Source of the DNA: an uncultured Oscillospiraceae bacterium
GTDB taxonomy: Bacteria > Bacillota > Clostridia > Oscillospirales > Oscillospiraceae
Direction of reading: 5' to 3'
DNA: 64,000 nt
NCBI GenBank assembly: GCA_934591845.1
Contig: CAKTPO010000010.1
Coordinates: forward strand, 10,969 to 74,968
In this document: positions 1 to 7,959 of the stretch, one piece after another
Layout: each line of letters opens with the position of its first letter
How positions within the stretch are numbered: the first letter of the stretch is position 1
Notes under the pieces: generated by a model
What the model was told of the DNA's origin: nothing
The model's input: the letters and a program-made list of their open reading frames with translations, nothing else
The model's database searches: none
Made by a program: the position numbers and the translations under genes

Positions 1-44
1 TTTTTTTCAGTTCATAGGTCCGCATGGGATACCGCCTTTCGTTG

Positions 45-2456
45 TTAAGCCAGAGGCTGTTTCTTCTTCTGGAAAGGCCGCCGGGACCAGAGGCGTTTGC
101 ACCGGGCGACCATGGCCATCCGGGCTTTTTCCATCCAGTCAAAGATACGCTGGATGGAGAAAAACACCGTGGGGGTCATCACCAGCAATGTAAACATCAC
201 CAGCCGCACCTCGCTGGTCCAGGTCCGCAGATCCAGAATGTCCCCCAGCAGGGTAAAGCACAGGACAATGCCGCAGGCCATGGCCCACCAGAGAATGCCC
301 CGGAACCAGTTGCAGGGTTTGCAGATCTGATACAGCACCAGCATTCCCACAAAGGACAAAATGGCCGCGCAGATGGTGGAAACTTCCTCCTTGGGAAGGC
401 TGAATACGGACATGAACATCTGGCACAGCAGCACCACAAAAACGTTGGTCAGACCGCCGGGGAAGGCCCGGCGCAGCACCTCCGGCAGGAACCGGCCCTT
501 GATGCGGTCATATTTGGGTTCAAAGGTCAGAATGAAGGAGGGGATGCCAATGGTCATGGCGGAGATCACCGACAGGTGAATGGGTTCCAAAGGATAGGGC
601 CACACGGTAAAAAGACTGATAATGGACAAAAACAGGGAGAAAATGTTCTTCACCAGGAACAGCGACGCGGCCCGCTGGATGTTGTTGATGACCCGCCGCC
701 CCTCGTTGACAACCCCCGGCATGGCGGAAAAATCCGAGTCCAGCAGCACAAGACTTGCCAGCTGACTGGCAGCCTGGGCCCCGCTGGCCATGGCCACGGC
801 GCAGTCCGCCTGTTTCATGGCAAGCAAGTCGTTCACACCGTCACCGGTCATGGCCACGGTGTGCTTTTTCTTTTGCAGGGCCTCAATCAGGTCCTTTTTC
901 TGCTGGGGGGTCACCCGGCCAAAGACCGTATAGCGGATGGCCGCCTCCCGCAGCTGCTCCGGGGTTTTCAGGGTGGAGGCATCCACATACTGTTCGCTCT
1001 CCGGGATCCCCGCCTGTTGGGCGATCATGCTGACGGTGGCCGGGTTGTCACCGGAAATGACCTTGACGGTCACGCCCTGCTGGGCAAAGTAGGCAAAGGT
1101 CTCTTTGGCGTTGGGCCGCAGCTTGCCGGTGAGCAGCACCAGGGCAATGGGGGTGACTTTCTCTCCATCCAGTTTCCCCGGGGACAGCTGCCCGGCATAT
1201 TGGGCCGCCAGCAGCACCCGGTAGCCCTTGGCGGTCCAGTCAGAAATGTTCCACACATCTTCCCGGTCTCCCAAGAGAAACTCCGGCGCGCCCACTACAA
1301 AGCTGCCCGCCTCGGCAAATTCACAGCCGCTCCACTTGTATTCCGAGGAGAAGGGCACCCGGTTGAGACAAACAAGGTCGCTTTCCCCCTGAAACAGTTC
1401 CGCCATGGCCTTGGCGGTGGCGTTGTCCGGGGGGACGGCACCGTACATGGCGGTGAGAATGTCCTCCAATTCCTCCGGCAAAAGGTCTCCCAAAGGAATC
1501 AGGTTTTCCACTTCCATATCCGGCTCCGTAATGGTGCCGGTTTTGTCCACGCACAGCACGTCCACCCGGGCCAGGGCCTCAATGCTGTTCATATCCTGCA
1601 CCAGCACCCGCTGACGGCTGAGCTTCTGGGCGGATACCGCCAGAGCCACGCTGGTCAGCAGGTACAGCCCCTCTGGGATCATGCCAATCAGGGCCGCTAC
1701 GGTGCCTTCGGTGCTTTGCTGTAAGCCCAGATGCAGCACCGTGTATTCCTGGTGGAACAAAATGCAGCCCACAGGCACCAGGGCAATGCCCAGAAAGAGG
1801 ATCAGCCTGTCCAAAGACCGGGTCATTTCCGTTTTTTTGGCCTGGGGATTGTGCTTGGCCTCCTGGGCAAGCTTGGCGGCGAAGCAATGTTCGCCCACCT
1901 CTGTCAGTTCCGCCCGGCCCCGGCCTGCCAGGACGATGCTGCCGGAATGTACCGCGTCTCCGGGATTTTTTTCCACGCTGTCCTCCTCGCCGGTGAGGAG
2001 GGATTCATCCACAAACAGGGTGCCAAAGCGCAGAATGCCGTCGGCGCAGATCTGGTCGCCCTGGGTAAATTCTGCCAGGTCTCCCGGAAGAATGTCCTCC
2101 GGGGAAACCTCTGTAAGATTTCCGTCACGCAGGACCTTTACAGGCTTTCTGGCAAGCAATGACAGCTGCTCCACCGCCCGCTTGGCCCGGATCTCCTGGA
2201 AAATGCCGATGACCGTATTGACGATCACCACCCCCAGGAAGCCCATATTCATAACGGAACTGCGGCCGATCAGCAGCAGCACCGCCAGCACCAGAAACAC
2301 CAGGTTGAAAAAGGTGAAGCAGTGCCGGAGAATGATTTCTTTATCGCTTTTCCCCGTCTGAACGCCGGTTCCGGCTCCCAGACCCTGGGCAAGCAGTTCC
2401 TCTGCCTGGGCAGAGGTAAGCCCTTGGGGGGGGAGTGCGGGTTTCGTTTCCTCCAT
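45..2456 (-). CDS. P-type cation-transporting ATPase
   Basis: Membrane pump of 803 residues that couples ATP hydrolysis to cation movement. The phosphorylation motif DKTGT is visible (Asp at about residue 304), together with the TGEED actuator-domain loop near residue 155 and the hinge motif MTGDGVNDLLAMKQ near residue 540. Hydrophobic pairs lie near residues 45-95 and 220-275, and a block of six helices follows residue 590, the usual P-type topology. There is no N-terminal metal-binding domain, which argues against a copper or zinc exporter. The HAD-IC type resembles CtpE-like calcium pumps of Firmicutes and Actinobacteria, but the transported ion is inference. The start is preceded by GAGGAAG. 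thiN lies 18 bp upstream on the same strand, so co-transcription is likely. Confidence 0.93.
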   Translation of the reverse strand: MEETKPALPPQGLTSAQAEELLAQGLGAGTGVQTGKSDKEIILRHCFTFFNLVFLVLAVLLLIGRSSVMNMGFLGVVIVNTVIGIFQEIRAKRAVEQLSLLARKPVKVLRDGNLTEVSPEDILPGDLAEFTQGDQICADGILRFGTLFVDESLLTGEEDSVEKNPGDAVHSGSIVLAGRGRAELTEVGEHCFAAKLAQEAKHNPQAKKTEMTRSLDRLILFLGIALVPVGCILFHQEYTVLHLGLQQSTEGTVAALIGMIPEGLYLLTSVALAVSAQKLSRQRVLVQDMNSIEALARVDVLCVDKTGTITEPDMEVENLIPLGDLLPEELEDILTAMYGAVPPDNATAKAMAELFQGESDLVCLNRVPFSSEYKWSGCEFAEAGSFVVGAPEFLLGDREDVWNISDWTAKGYRVLLAAQYAGQLSPGKLDGEKVTPIALVLLTGKLRPNAKETFAYFAQQGVTVKVISGDNPATVSMIAQQAGIPESEQYVDASTLKTPEQLREAAIRYTVFGRVTPQQKKDLIEALQKKKHTVAMTGDGVNDLLAMKQADCAVAMASGAQAASQLASLVLLDSDFSAMPGVVNEGRRVINNIQRAASLFLVKNIFSLFLSIISLFTVWPYPLEPIHLSVISAMTIGIPSFILTFEPKYDRIKGRFLPEVLRRAFPGGLTNVFVVLLCQMFMSVFSLPKEEVSTICAAILSFVGMLVLYQICKPCNWFRGILWWAMACGIVLCFTLLGDILDLRTWTSEVRLVMFTLLVMTPTVFFSIQRIFDWMEKARMAMVARCKRLWSRRPFQKKKQPLA

Positions 2457-2474
2457 GGTTGTCGCTTCCTCTCT

Positions 2475-3107
2475 TTATATATATTCCGGCAGCCCTGCGG
2501 CTCTGCGCCACAGGATCAAAAGGCTGCCCTCTTCTACGGTAACGGTGGCGGGGGAATCGGTAAAATGATTGCTGACCCCCAGGGGAAAACCGCTGGTAAG
2601 AGTGCCGTTTTCCAGGGTGTAGTAAAGCCCCCGGATGGTGACGCCCTGGGCATCCTTGCCCATGCAGAATACGGAGATGTCCCCCTCTTTCCCTCCTGGG
2701 AACCGGAGACCGCCGCTTTTGATTACGGTGGCGCAGAATTGCTTTCCCACCAGCACCCCCCGGGCCTCCCGGTCAGCCAAAAAGGATAGCAGCTGATAGT
2801 TGGCCACCGTATGGTCCAGCCGCTCCCCATCCATGGCCCCGTAGAGAAGAAAACGCTTGAATCCCCGGGCCAGCCCTAACTTCACGGCCAGCATACTGTC
2901 TGTGTCGTCCTTTTCCACCGGGAAGACCTCTGCCCCTTGGGGGACATAGTGGAGGGAATCAAAGTCCCCGATAATGGCCTGAGGGTGTAACCCCAGAGCC
3001 TGGGTATACCGCAGCCCCCCATCGGCGGCAATCACCAGCTCCCGCCCCGTCAAAGGTGCCAGAAGCCCATCAAAGCCCGCCGCACAAAAAATCACACACT
3101 GTTCCAT
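2475..3107 (-). CDS. thiN: thiamine diphosphokinase
   Basis: Transfers pyrophosphate from ATP to thiamine to make thiamine diphosphate in the cytosol. The 210-residue length is typical. Family motifs seen are AADGG near residue 29, GDFDS near residue 48, the KDDTD motif near residue 66, and GxxDGxRLDHTxxN near residues 90-101, which binds substrate. The C-terminal beta-sandwich ends in the SLLILWRR type of tail. The gene starts at an ATG with AAGGAGCG 7 bp upstream and precedes the P-type ATPase gene on the minus strand. No TPP riboswitch is apparent in the short leader. Confidence 0.93.
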   Translation of the reverse strand: MEQCVIFCAAGFDGLLAPLTGRELVIAADGGLRYTQALGLHPQAIIGDFDSLHYVPQGAEVFPVEKDDTDSMLAVKLGLARGFKRFLLYGAMDGERLDHTVANYQLLSFLADREARGVLVGKQFCATVIKSGGLRFPGGKEGDISVFCMGKDAQGVTIRGLYYTLENGTLTSGFPLGVSNHFTDSPATVTVEEGSLLILWRRAAGLPEYI

Positions 3108-3216
3108 GTGTTCGCTCCTTGCATGTTATTATCTTCTAGTCTACCACATTTTTCCTAAAAGAAATACTGACAAAATGTAAACAACGTATCATTTTTGAAG
3201 GGGCCTTGTCTTTGAG

Positions 3217-3244
3217 TTGACAAAATGCGCAAAAAAGCTATAAT
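3217..3244 (+). promoter_or_regulatory. sigma-A type promoter for the membrane protein/OpgB-like operon
   Basis: TTGACA (3217-3222) and TATAAT (3239-3244) are separated by 16 bp and lie 25 bp upstream of the start codon at 3270. Both hexamers are perfect consensus. Confidence 0.8.
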
Positions 3245-3269
3245 ATGCTCCATGAAAGGGGGAACTGTC

Positions 3270-3584
3270 ATGGGGAATATGATGGTCGTTACTTGGATAT
3301 GTGGCATTGTTCTGCTGCCTCTCATGGCGGCGGAGGCCATGCGCCGACTGCTGCAATTGGGGGGCTTTTGGAAATGTCTTCCGTTTTTTTGCCTGGTTTT
3401 CTTAGGGAGCAACATTGCCGGAAAGCTGCTGGCCCGGATGATGTCGGTGGTGCTTCAGCGGCAGGTGGCAGCCGGTTCTCTGCACTACTGCCTGTGCGCC
3501 CTGGTGGGCTCGGCGGTGGTGGCCTTTGTGCTGGCCATTCTCAAGAAAAATATACAGATAAGCGTGGATTTTCAGAATGAATAA
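3270..3584 (+). CDS. small membrane protein of unknown function
   Basis: A 104-residue protein with three likely transmembrane segments (about residues 3-22, 32-50 and 68-90) and a short polar C-terminus. The start at 3270 is chosen because AAAGGGGG lies 7 bp upstream; a longer in-frame start at 3225 falls inside the promoter. The stop codon overlaps the start of the phosphoglycerol-transferase-like gene by 8 bp, so the two are translationally coupled. I do not recognise the family. Coupling suggests a role alongside the envelope enzyme that follows. Confidence 0.75.
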   Translation: MGNMMVVTWICGIVLLPLMAAEAMRRLLQLGGFWKCLPFFCLVFLGSNIAGKLLARMMSVVLQRQVAAGSLHYCLCALVGSAVVAFVLAILKKNIQISVDFQNE

Positions 3585-5115
3585 CACAAAACAGCGGCGG
3601 CGTTCCCTCTGGGCCTGTGTAGCCGCCTGGTTGATTTTTACATTGGGTGCGGCACTGCTGACGGCGGTGCTCTGGGAGCTGCAGGAACTGAATGTGGGCA
3701 TTGCGGAAATCCTCTTTACCCTGACCGCCCCCATGGAGGGAACCAACAACGGGATCGCAATGGGGGCACTGAAAAAATGTCTGCCCTGGTTCTGCGGCGT
3801 TTCTGCCCTGTATGGATGGCTGCTGTATTATTTCCGCCGCCGGAACCGGGTGCACTTTACCCTGCGTGTCCAGTTTGGAAAATGGAAAAGCAGCATTTCC
3901 AGCAAAGTGATCTACCGATGCTTTCTGGCTCTGTTTCCCATTGGGGTATGGGTGCTGGCCTGCTTTACCATTGAGCGGGATCTGTTTTTTACTGCCTACC
4001 TGAAAAATCGCATGGACAAAACCACCATTTATGAGGACTACTACGTTTTCCCCAGTGATGTGGAAATTCAGGCCCAGGGGAAACCCAAAAATGTGATCTG
4101 CCTGTACTTAGAAAGCATGGAGCTGACCTATGCCGATACCGCCTCCGGCGGGGCCCAGGAGGTCAACCTGATGCCGGGGCTGACGGAATTGGCCTATGAA
4201 AACCTGTCTTTCGGCACGGTGCCGGGGCAGCACCTGGGGGGCATGGACAACGTACACGGAACGGGCTGGACTTCCGCTGCCCTGATGGCCACCACCTCCG
4301 GGATCCCCTTTAGCTTCCCCATGTCCGATGCCACAGAGGTGGGTGTCAGTACCCAGTTCGCCCCGGCTTTGGAGACCCTGGGCACAGTGTTGCAGCAAAA
4401 GGGATACCGGCAGGAATTTCTCTGCGGCTCCAACGCCTCTTTCGGCGGGCGGCGGACCTACTTCCAGCAGCACGGCGATTATGAGATTTACGATTACCCC
4501 GTGGCCCTGCAAAACGGGGACATTCCCCCGGGCTACCAGGTCTGGTGGGGACTGGAGGATGCAAAGCTCTATGACATTGCCAAAAAGCAGTTGTTGGAGC
4601 TGTCAGCCTCCGGGGAGCCGTTCAACCTGACCCTTTTGACAGTGGACACCCATTTCCCGGATGGCTACCTGTGCCAGCTGTGCGAACAGGGGAAATATCC
4701 GGTGCCCCTGGCCTCCATTGTGGAGTGCGCAGACCGGCAGGCGACGGAATTTGTGCAGTGGTGTCAGGCCCAGAGCTTCTATGAGGATACGGTCATCGTC
4801 ATTATGGGCGACCACCCCAGAATGGACACCCTTTTGGTTGACGGGGTGCCGCTGTCAGACAGACGGGTGTATGCCTGTTTCCTGAATGCTCAAATGCCCC
4901 AGGACATGCCGGACCCCTCCCAGCGGCAGTATACCCACATGGATCTGTTCCCCACCATTTTGGCCTCCATGGGCTTTACCATCCAGGGAGACCGGCTGGG
5001 TCTGGGAACCAATCTGTTCTCTCAAGTGCCGACTCTGGAAGAACAGTTCGGCTTGCAATGGCTGGATGATCAGCTGCAAAAAACCTCTCTGTTCTATGAG
5101 GAACACTTCTATTAA
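3577..5115 (+). CDS. LTA synthase/OpgB-like phosphoglycerol transferase (sulfatase fold)
   Basis: A 512-residue membrane enzyme with N-terminal helices (about residues 8-35, 60-80 and 107-130) followed by an extracellular alkaline-phosphatase/sulfatase-type domain. The nucleophile motif GTGWTSAALMATTSG places the catalytic Thr at residue 232, as in OpgB (MdoB) and LtaS. Other metal-site motifs are VDTHFP (about residue 353) and MGDHPRMD (about residue 410). The family moves phosphoglycerol from phosphatidylglycerol onto polymers or glycans outside the cell; the acceptor here cannot be told from sequence. LtaS proteins are usually longer, with five helices. The gene overlaps the small membrane protein before it and ends at a strong terminator. 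Confidence 0.85.
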   Translation: MNNTKQRRRSLWACVAAWLIFTLGAALLTAVLWELQELNVGIAEILFTLTAPMEGTNNGIAMGALKKCLPWFCGVSALYGWLLYYFRRRNRVHFTLRVQFGKWKSSISSKVIYRCFLALFPIGVWVLACFTIERDLFFTAYLKNRMDKTTIYEDYYVFPSDVEIQAQGKPKNVICLYLESMELTYADTASGGAQEVNLMPGLTELAYENLSFGTVPGQHLGGMDNVHGTGWTSAALMATTSGIPFSFPMSDATEVGVSTQFAPALETLGTVLQQKGYRQEFLCGSNASFGGRRTYFQQHGDYEIYDYPVALQNGDIPPGYQVWWGLEDAKLYDIAKKQLLELSASGEPFNLTLLTVDTHFPDGYLCQLCEQGKYPVPLASIVECADRQATEFVQWCQAQSFYEDTVIVIMGDHPRMDTLLVDGVPLSDRRVYACFLNAQMPQDMPDPSQRQYTHMDLFPTILASMGFTIQGDRLGLGTNLFSQVPTLEEQFGLQWLDDQLQKTSLFYEEHFY

Positions 5116-5118
5116 GAA

Positions 5119-5163
5119 AACCGCCAGCGTGCCCTCTGCAAAAGAGGAGCCGCTGGCGGTTTG
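5119..5163. terminator. bidirectional intrinsic terminator
   Basis: ACCGCCAGCG pairs with CGCTGGCGGT, and inside it CCTCT pairs with AGAGG, giving one long hairpin. It sits between the convergent phosphoglycerol transferase and flavodoxin genes, with A-rich and T-rich flanks serving both strands. Confidence 0.8.
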
Positions 5164-5187
5164 TGTTCTGTTTTTGGGGGCAGTGGG

Positions 5188-5694
5188 TCAGACCCCTTGC
5201 ACCATCTGCCCCAGCTTCTCCAGATCCTCTTTGTCCGGGTGGGACAGGGCATGGTCAAAGTTTGCAATGAGGGCATCTAAGTTCTGGGGGTGTTCCGGTT
5301 GGGCTTTCATGCGGAGATACCGGTCTTTCACGGCCTGGGGCATTTTGCCCTGGCACATGTATTCCCCGAGAATCTGATTGCTGTCATCCAGCGCACTTCG
5401 GACGGCACCCAGCACCTTTTCAAAATAGGCCGGGCTCTGGCCAAAGCCTGCGGTGCCAAAGAGAAACACCTTTTTGTTCCGCAATTGCCCCAGCAGGGCC
5501 AGGGTATTCTGGTCCGCATTCCCTTTGTCGGTCCAGAAGCCTACATAGACGGTGGGAGAGGTAGGGATTTCCCGGTTCCAGGGTCCAAAATAGGCGCAGC
5601 CCTCCTGGGGGAGGGTATTGTGGATGGTTTCGGCCAGAAGCTTTGTATTGCCGGTGGCACTGGAAAAGATAATGGAATAGGGTTCTTGCTCCAT
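5188..5694 (-). CDS. flavodoxin family protein
   Basis: A 168-residue FMN-binding electron-transfer protein. The N-terminal phosphate-binding loop reads SSATGNTK (about residues 11-18), and YVGFWTDKGNAD and FLFGTAGFG match the second and third flavin-contact loops. The start at 5694 is preferred because AAGGAG lies 8 bp upstream. The C-terminal half is longer than in classic short-chain flavodoxins and ends in helices carrying many charged residues. Such single flavodoxins often supply electrons to an uncharacterised reductase; no partner gene is adjacent. The gene is convergent with the upstream envelope operon. Confidence 0.85.
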   Translation of the reverse strand: MEQEPYSIIFSSATGNTKLLAETIHNTLPQEGCAYFGPWNREIPTSPTVYVGFWTDKGNADQNTLALLGQLRNKKVFLFGTAGFGQSPAYFEKVLGAVRSALDDSNQILGEYMCQGKMPQAVKDRYLRMKAQPEHPQNLDALIANFDHALSHPDKEDLEKLGQMVQGV

Positions 5695-5772
5695 GGAATC
5701 ATCTCCTTGATCATTATAAAGCAAATATATCCGGGAAAACCGGTGTTGTCAACCCTTTTCGGTGAAAACTCG

Positions 5773-5801
5773 TTGACTTTTAGGTGGTCCTGGGCTATGA
5801 T
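5773..5801 (+). promoter_or_regulatory. promoter of the SAM hydrolase-ECF operon
   Basis: TTGACT (5773-5778), 17 bp, TATGAT (5796-5801), followed 12 bp later by AAGGAGG and the start at 5830. The leader is too short for a riboswitch. Confidence 0.7.
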
Positions 5802-5829
5802 AGACTCTGCAAAGAAGGAGGTATTTTTT

Positions 5830-6672
5830 ATGAAGCCTTTGGTATTTCAGACGGATTTCGGCCTGGTGGACGGGGCGGTCAGTGCCATGTATGGCGTTGC
5901 TTACTGCGTCAGCCCGGAACTGAAAATCCATGACCTGACCCATGATATTACGCCCTATTCCATCTGGGAGGCCAGCTATCGGCTGATCCAGACCATTTCC
6001 TATTGGCCGGAGGATACGGTATTCGTCTCCGTGGTAGACCCGGGGGTGGGGACGGACCGCCGCAGCGTGGTGGCCAAGACCCGTTCCGGAAAATACGTGG
6101 TCACTCCGGACAACGGCACCCTGACCCACGTTCTCCGCCTGGACGGCGTGACGGAAGTCCGCCAGATCGATGAAAAGATCAACCGACTGCCCAATTCCGG
6201 AGAAAGCTACACCTTCCATGGCCGGGACGTTTACGCCTACACGGGGGCCCGGCTTGCTTCCGGCGTGATTTCCTTCCAGGAGGTAGGCCCGGAAATCGCC
6301 CCGGAAAGTTTGACCCAGCTGCCGGTGGTGGAGCCGTATCTGGAGGGTAAGGCGGTCTGCGGTACGGTGGATGTGCTGGATGTGCGCTTTGGCTCTTTGT
6401 GGACCAATATTCCCCGGGCGCTGTTTCTAAAGACCGGGGCCCAGTATGGCGACCGGCTGAGCATCACCATTGAAAACGACACCCGGACGGTGTACCGCAA
6501 TATCATTCTCTACGCCAAGAGCTTTGCGGACGTCTACATCGGGGAAGCCCTGGCCTATGTCAACAGCCTGGACTGCATGGCCGTGGCCATCAACCAGGGC
6601 TCCTTTGCCCGTGCCTACAACATCGGCACCGGCAACTCCTGGCGCATCCGTATGGAAGTATTCAAAATGTAA
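5830..6672 (+). CDS. S-adenosyl-L-methionine hydrolase (adenosine-forming), DUF62 family
   Basis: A 280-residue homologue of SAM hydroxide adenosyltransferases, which split SAM into adenosine and methionine with water as nucleophile. Conserved features are the N-terminal QTDFGLVDGAVSAMYG, the HDLTHDI motif, VVDPGVGTDRR (about residues 73-83), TPDNGTL and FHGRDVYA. The C-terminal domain carries the adenine pocket (NSFAxAYN-like, here QGSFARAYNIG). Chlorinases and fluorinases share the fold but carry distinctive residues I do not see. The start has AAGGAGG 8 bp upstream. The ECF S-component gene follows after 64 bp, which suggests the enzyme and transporter share a substrate or product. Confidence 0.9.
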   Translation: MKPLVFQTDFGLVDGAVSAMYGVAYCVSPELKIHDLTHDITPYSIWEASYRLIQTISYWPEDTVFVSVVDPGVGTDRRSVVAKTRSGKYVVTPDNGTLTHVLRLDGVTEVRQIDEKINRLPNSGESYTFHGRDVYAYTGARLASGVISFQEVGPEIAPESLTQLPVVEPYLEGKAVCGTVDVLDVRFGSLWTNIPRALFLKTGAQYGDRLSITIENDTRTVYRNIILYAKSFADVYIGEALAYVNSLDCMAVAINQGSFARAYNIGTGNSWRIRMEVFKM

Positions 6673-6736
6673 GCCCTGGGTCATCCTGCGTTTCCCATCT
6701 TTGGATGTGAACGATATATTTTATGGAGGTAGAATT

Positions 6737-7285
6737 ATGAAGAAGTTCTCTGTCAAAACCATCGTTGCCATTGGCATCGGCGCAGCCCTGTTCTTTGTGC
6801 TGGGCCGGTTCGTGGCCATTCCCAGCCCGGTACCCAACACCAATATTTCCACCCAGTACGGCCTTTTGGCCTTTATGGCCGTGGTCTACGGCCCTGTGGC
6901 CGGTGCCTTGGTGGGCCTGATTGGCCACGCCCTCATTGACTTCAGCTACGGCTGGGGCATCTGGTGGAGCTGGGTCATTGCTTCCGGCGTGTTCGGTCTG
7001 CTGATGGGCCTGAGCACCAAGGTTCTCAAGATGGACGAAGCCGACATGGGCAAGAAAGGCCTGGTAAAGTTCAACATTGCCCAGGTGGTTTCCAACCTCC
7101 TGTGCTGGTTCCTGGTGGCCCCCGTTCTGGACGTTTACATGATGGGTGAGCCTTGGGACAAGCTCCTGTCCCAGGGGTTGCTTGCCGGTGTTTCCAACGC
7201 CGTCACCACCGCCATTGTCGGAAGCCTCTTGTGCGTGGCCTACGCCTCCACCAAAACCAAGGCCGGCAGCCTGACCAAGGAGTAA
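6737..7285 (+). CDS. ECF transporter S component, UPF0397 family
   Basis: A 182-residue integral membrane substrate-binding subunit. The sequence AIGIGAALFFVLGRFVAIP followed by PVPNTNIxTQYG is characteristic of the UPF0397 group, annotated in databases as ECF-type riboflavin transporter-like. About five or six helices are evident, with WWSWVIASGVFGLLMGL in the middle. The start has TGGAGG 7 bp upstream. The fused ATPase and T-component genes are the expected partners but lie beyond a 650-bp repeat island. The ligand is not proven. Linkage to SAM hydrolase makes adenosine, methionine or a nucleoside-related compound as plausible as riboflavin. Confidence 0.87.
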   Translation: MKKFSVKTIVAIGIGAALFFVLGRFVAIPSPVPNTNISTQYGLLAFMAVVYGPVAGALVGLIGHALIDFSYGWGIWWSWVIASGVFGLLMGLSTKVLKMDEADMGKKGLVKFNIAQVVSNLLCWFLVAPVLDVYMMGEPWDKLLSQGLLAGVSNAVTTAIVGSLLCVAYASTKTKAGSLTKE

Positions 7286-7944
7286 AAACGAATCCCCGAC
7301 AGGTCATTCCGAGCGAACGCAGTGAGTCGAGGAATCCACTCAAGTAGCAGATTTTACCTTGTGTTGGTACTTTTCTGCCACGTGGTGGATTCCTCCACTC
7401 CGCTTGCGCTAAAGGCCTGAATGACAAAAGGTACAACGTACCCCGTTATGTCATTCCGAGCGAACGCAGTGAGTCGAGGAATCCACTCAAGTGGCAAGTT
7501 TTATCTTGTGTTGGTACATTCCTGCCACGTGGTGGATTCCTCCGCTCGCTTTGCTCGGTCGGAATGACATAATGGGGCCACGTTTCTACGAATTCGCCTA
7601 CAGTTTCCAGAGTGTTTCAGGCGGTACCGCCCCTCATCAGTCTCGGCTGCGCCGAGCCAGCTTCCCCGGAGGGGAAGCTTTTGTACCGTGCTTTGTGGTA
7701 TCGAGTTCTTTCGGGAGCAGCTCCGTCCTTGCACGTGCGGAACGGCACATAGGCCGTTCCCTACGGGTTCGCTGGTGGGTGTATTTTCTAACCGACATAT
7801 TCCCAGAACGTCCGTCCCCCAAAAATTGTCAATTGTCAATTGTCCATTGTCAATTAGGACAAAACTGTCAACTGTCAACTCAAAACCCTCAACGCTCCGT
7901 CCGCAAGGGGAAACCCCGGTTTCTCTTGGCGGATGGAACTTTGG
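7286..7944. repeat. mosaic repeat island inside the ECF operon
   Basis: No gene is supported here. Two copies of the ~120-bp GTCATTCC...GGAATGAC element occupy 7303-7425 and 7450-7568. The CTTCCCCGGAGGGGAAG element follows at about 7580-7700, then the GGAACGGC/GCCGTTCC palindrome at about 7738-7768, and an ATTGTCA heptad array at about 7819-7880. The same units recur between other operons. The island separates the S-component gene from its ATPase gene. Confidence 0.85.
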
Positions 7945-7959
7945 AAAGGAGGTTTTCTG

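Noticed and set aside
24-1724. Long open frame on the plus strand opposite the P-type ATPase
   Set aside because: It is antisense to a gene with intact ATPase motifs, has low-complexity Gly/His/Gln-rich translation and no ribosome binding site. The same reasoning removes similar frames at 10586-12145, 16573-17805, 35607-36845, 38073-39299 and 57582-58967.
2457-3180. TPP riboswitch near thiN
   Set aside because: Neither the leader length nor the conserved CTGAGA and ACCTGA cores were seen upstream of 3107.
5290-5829. Upstream extension of the SAM hydrolase frame
   Set aside because: It is antisense to the flavodoxin gene and ignores the promoter and AAGGAGG at 5773-5821.
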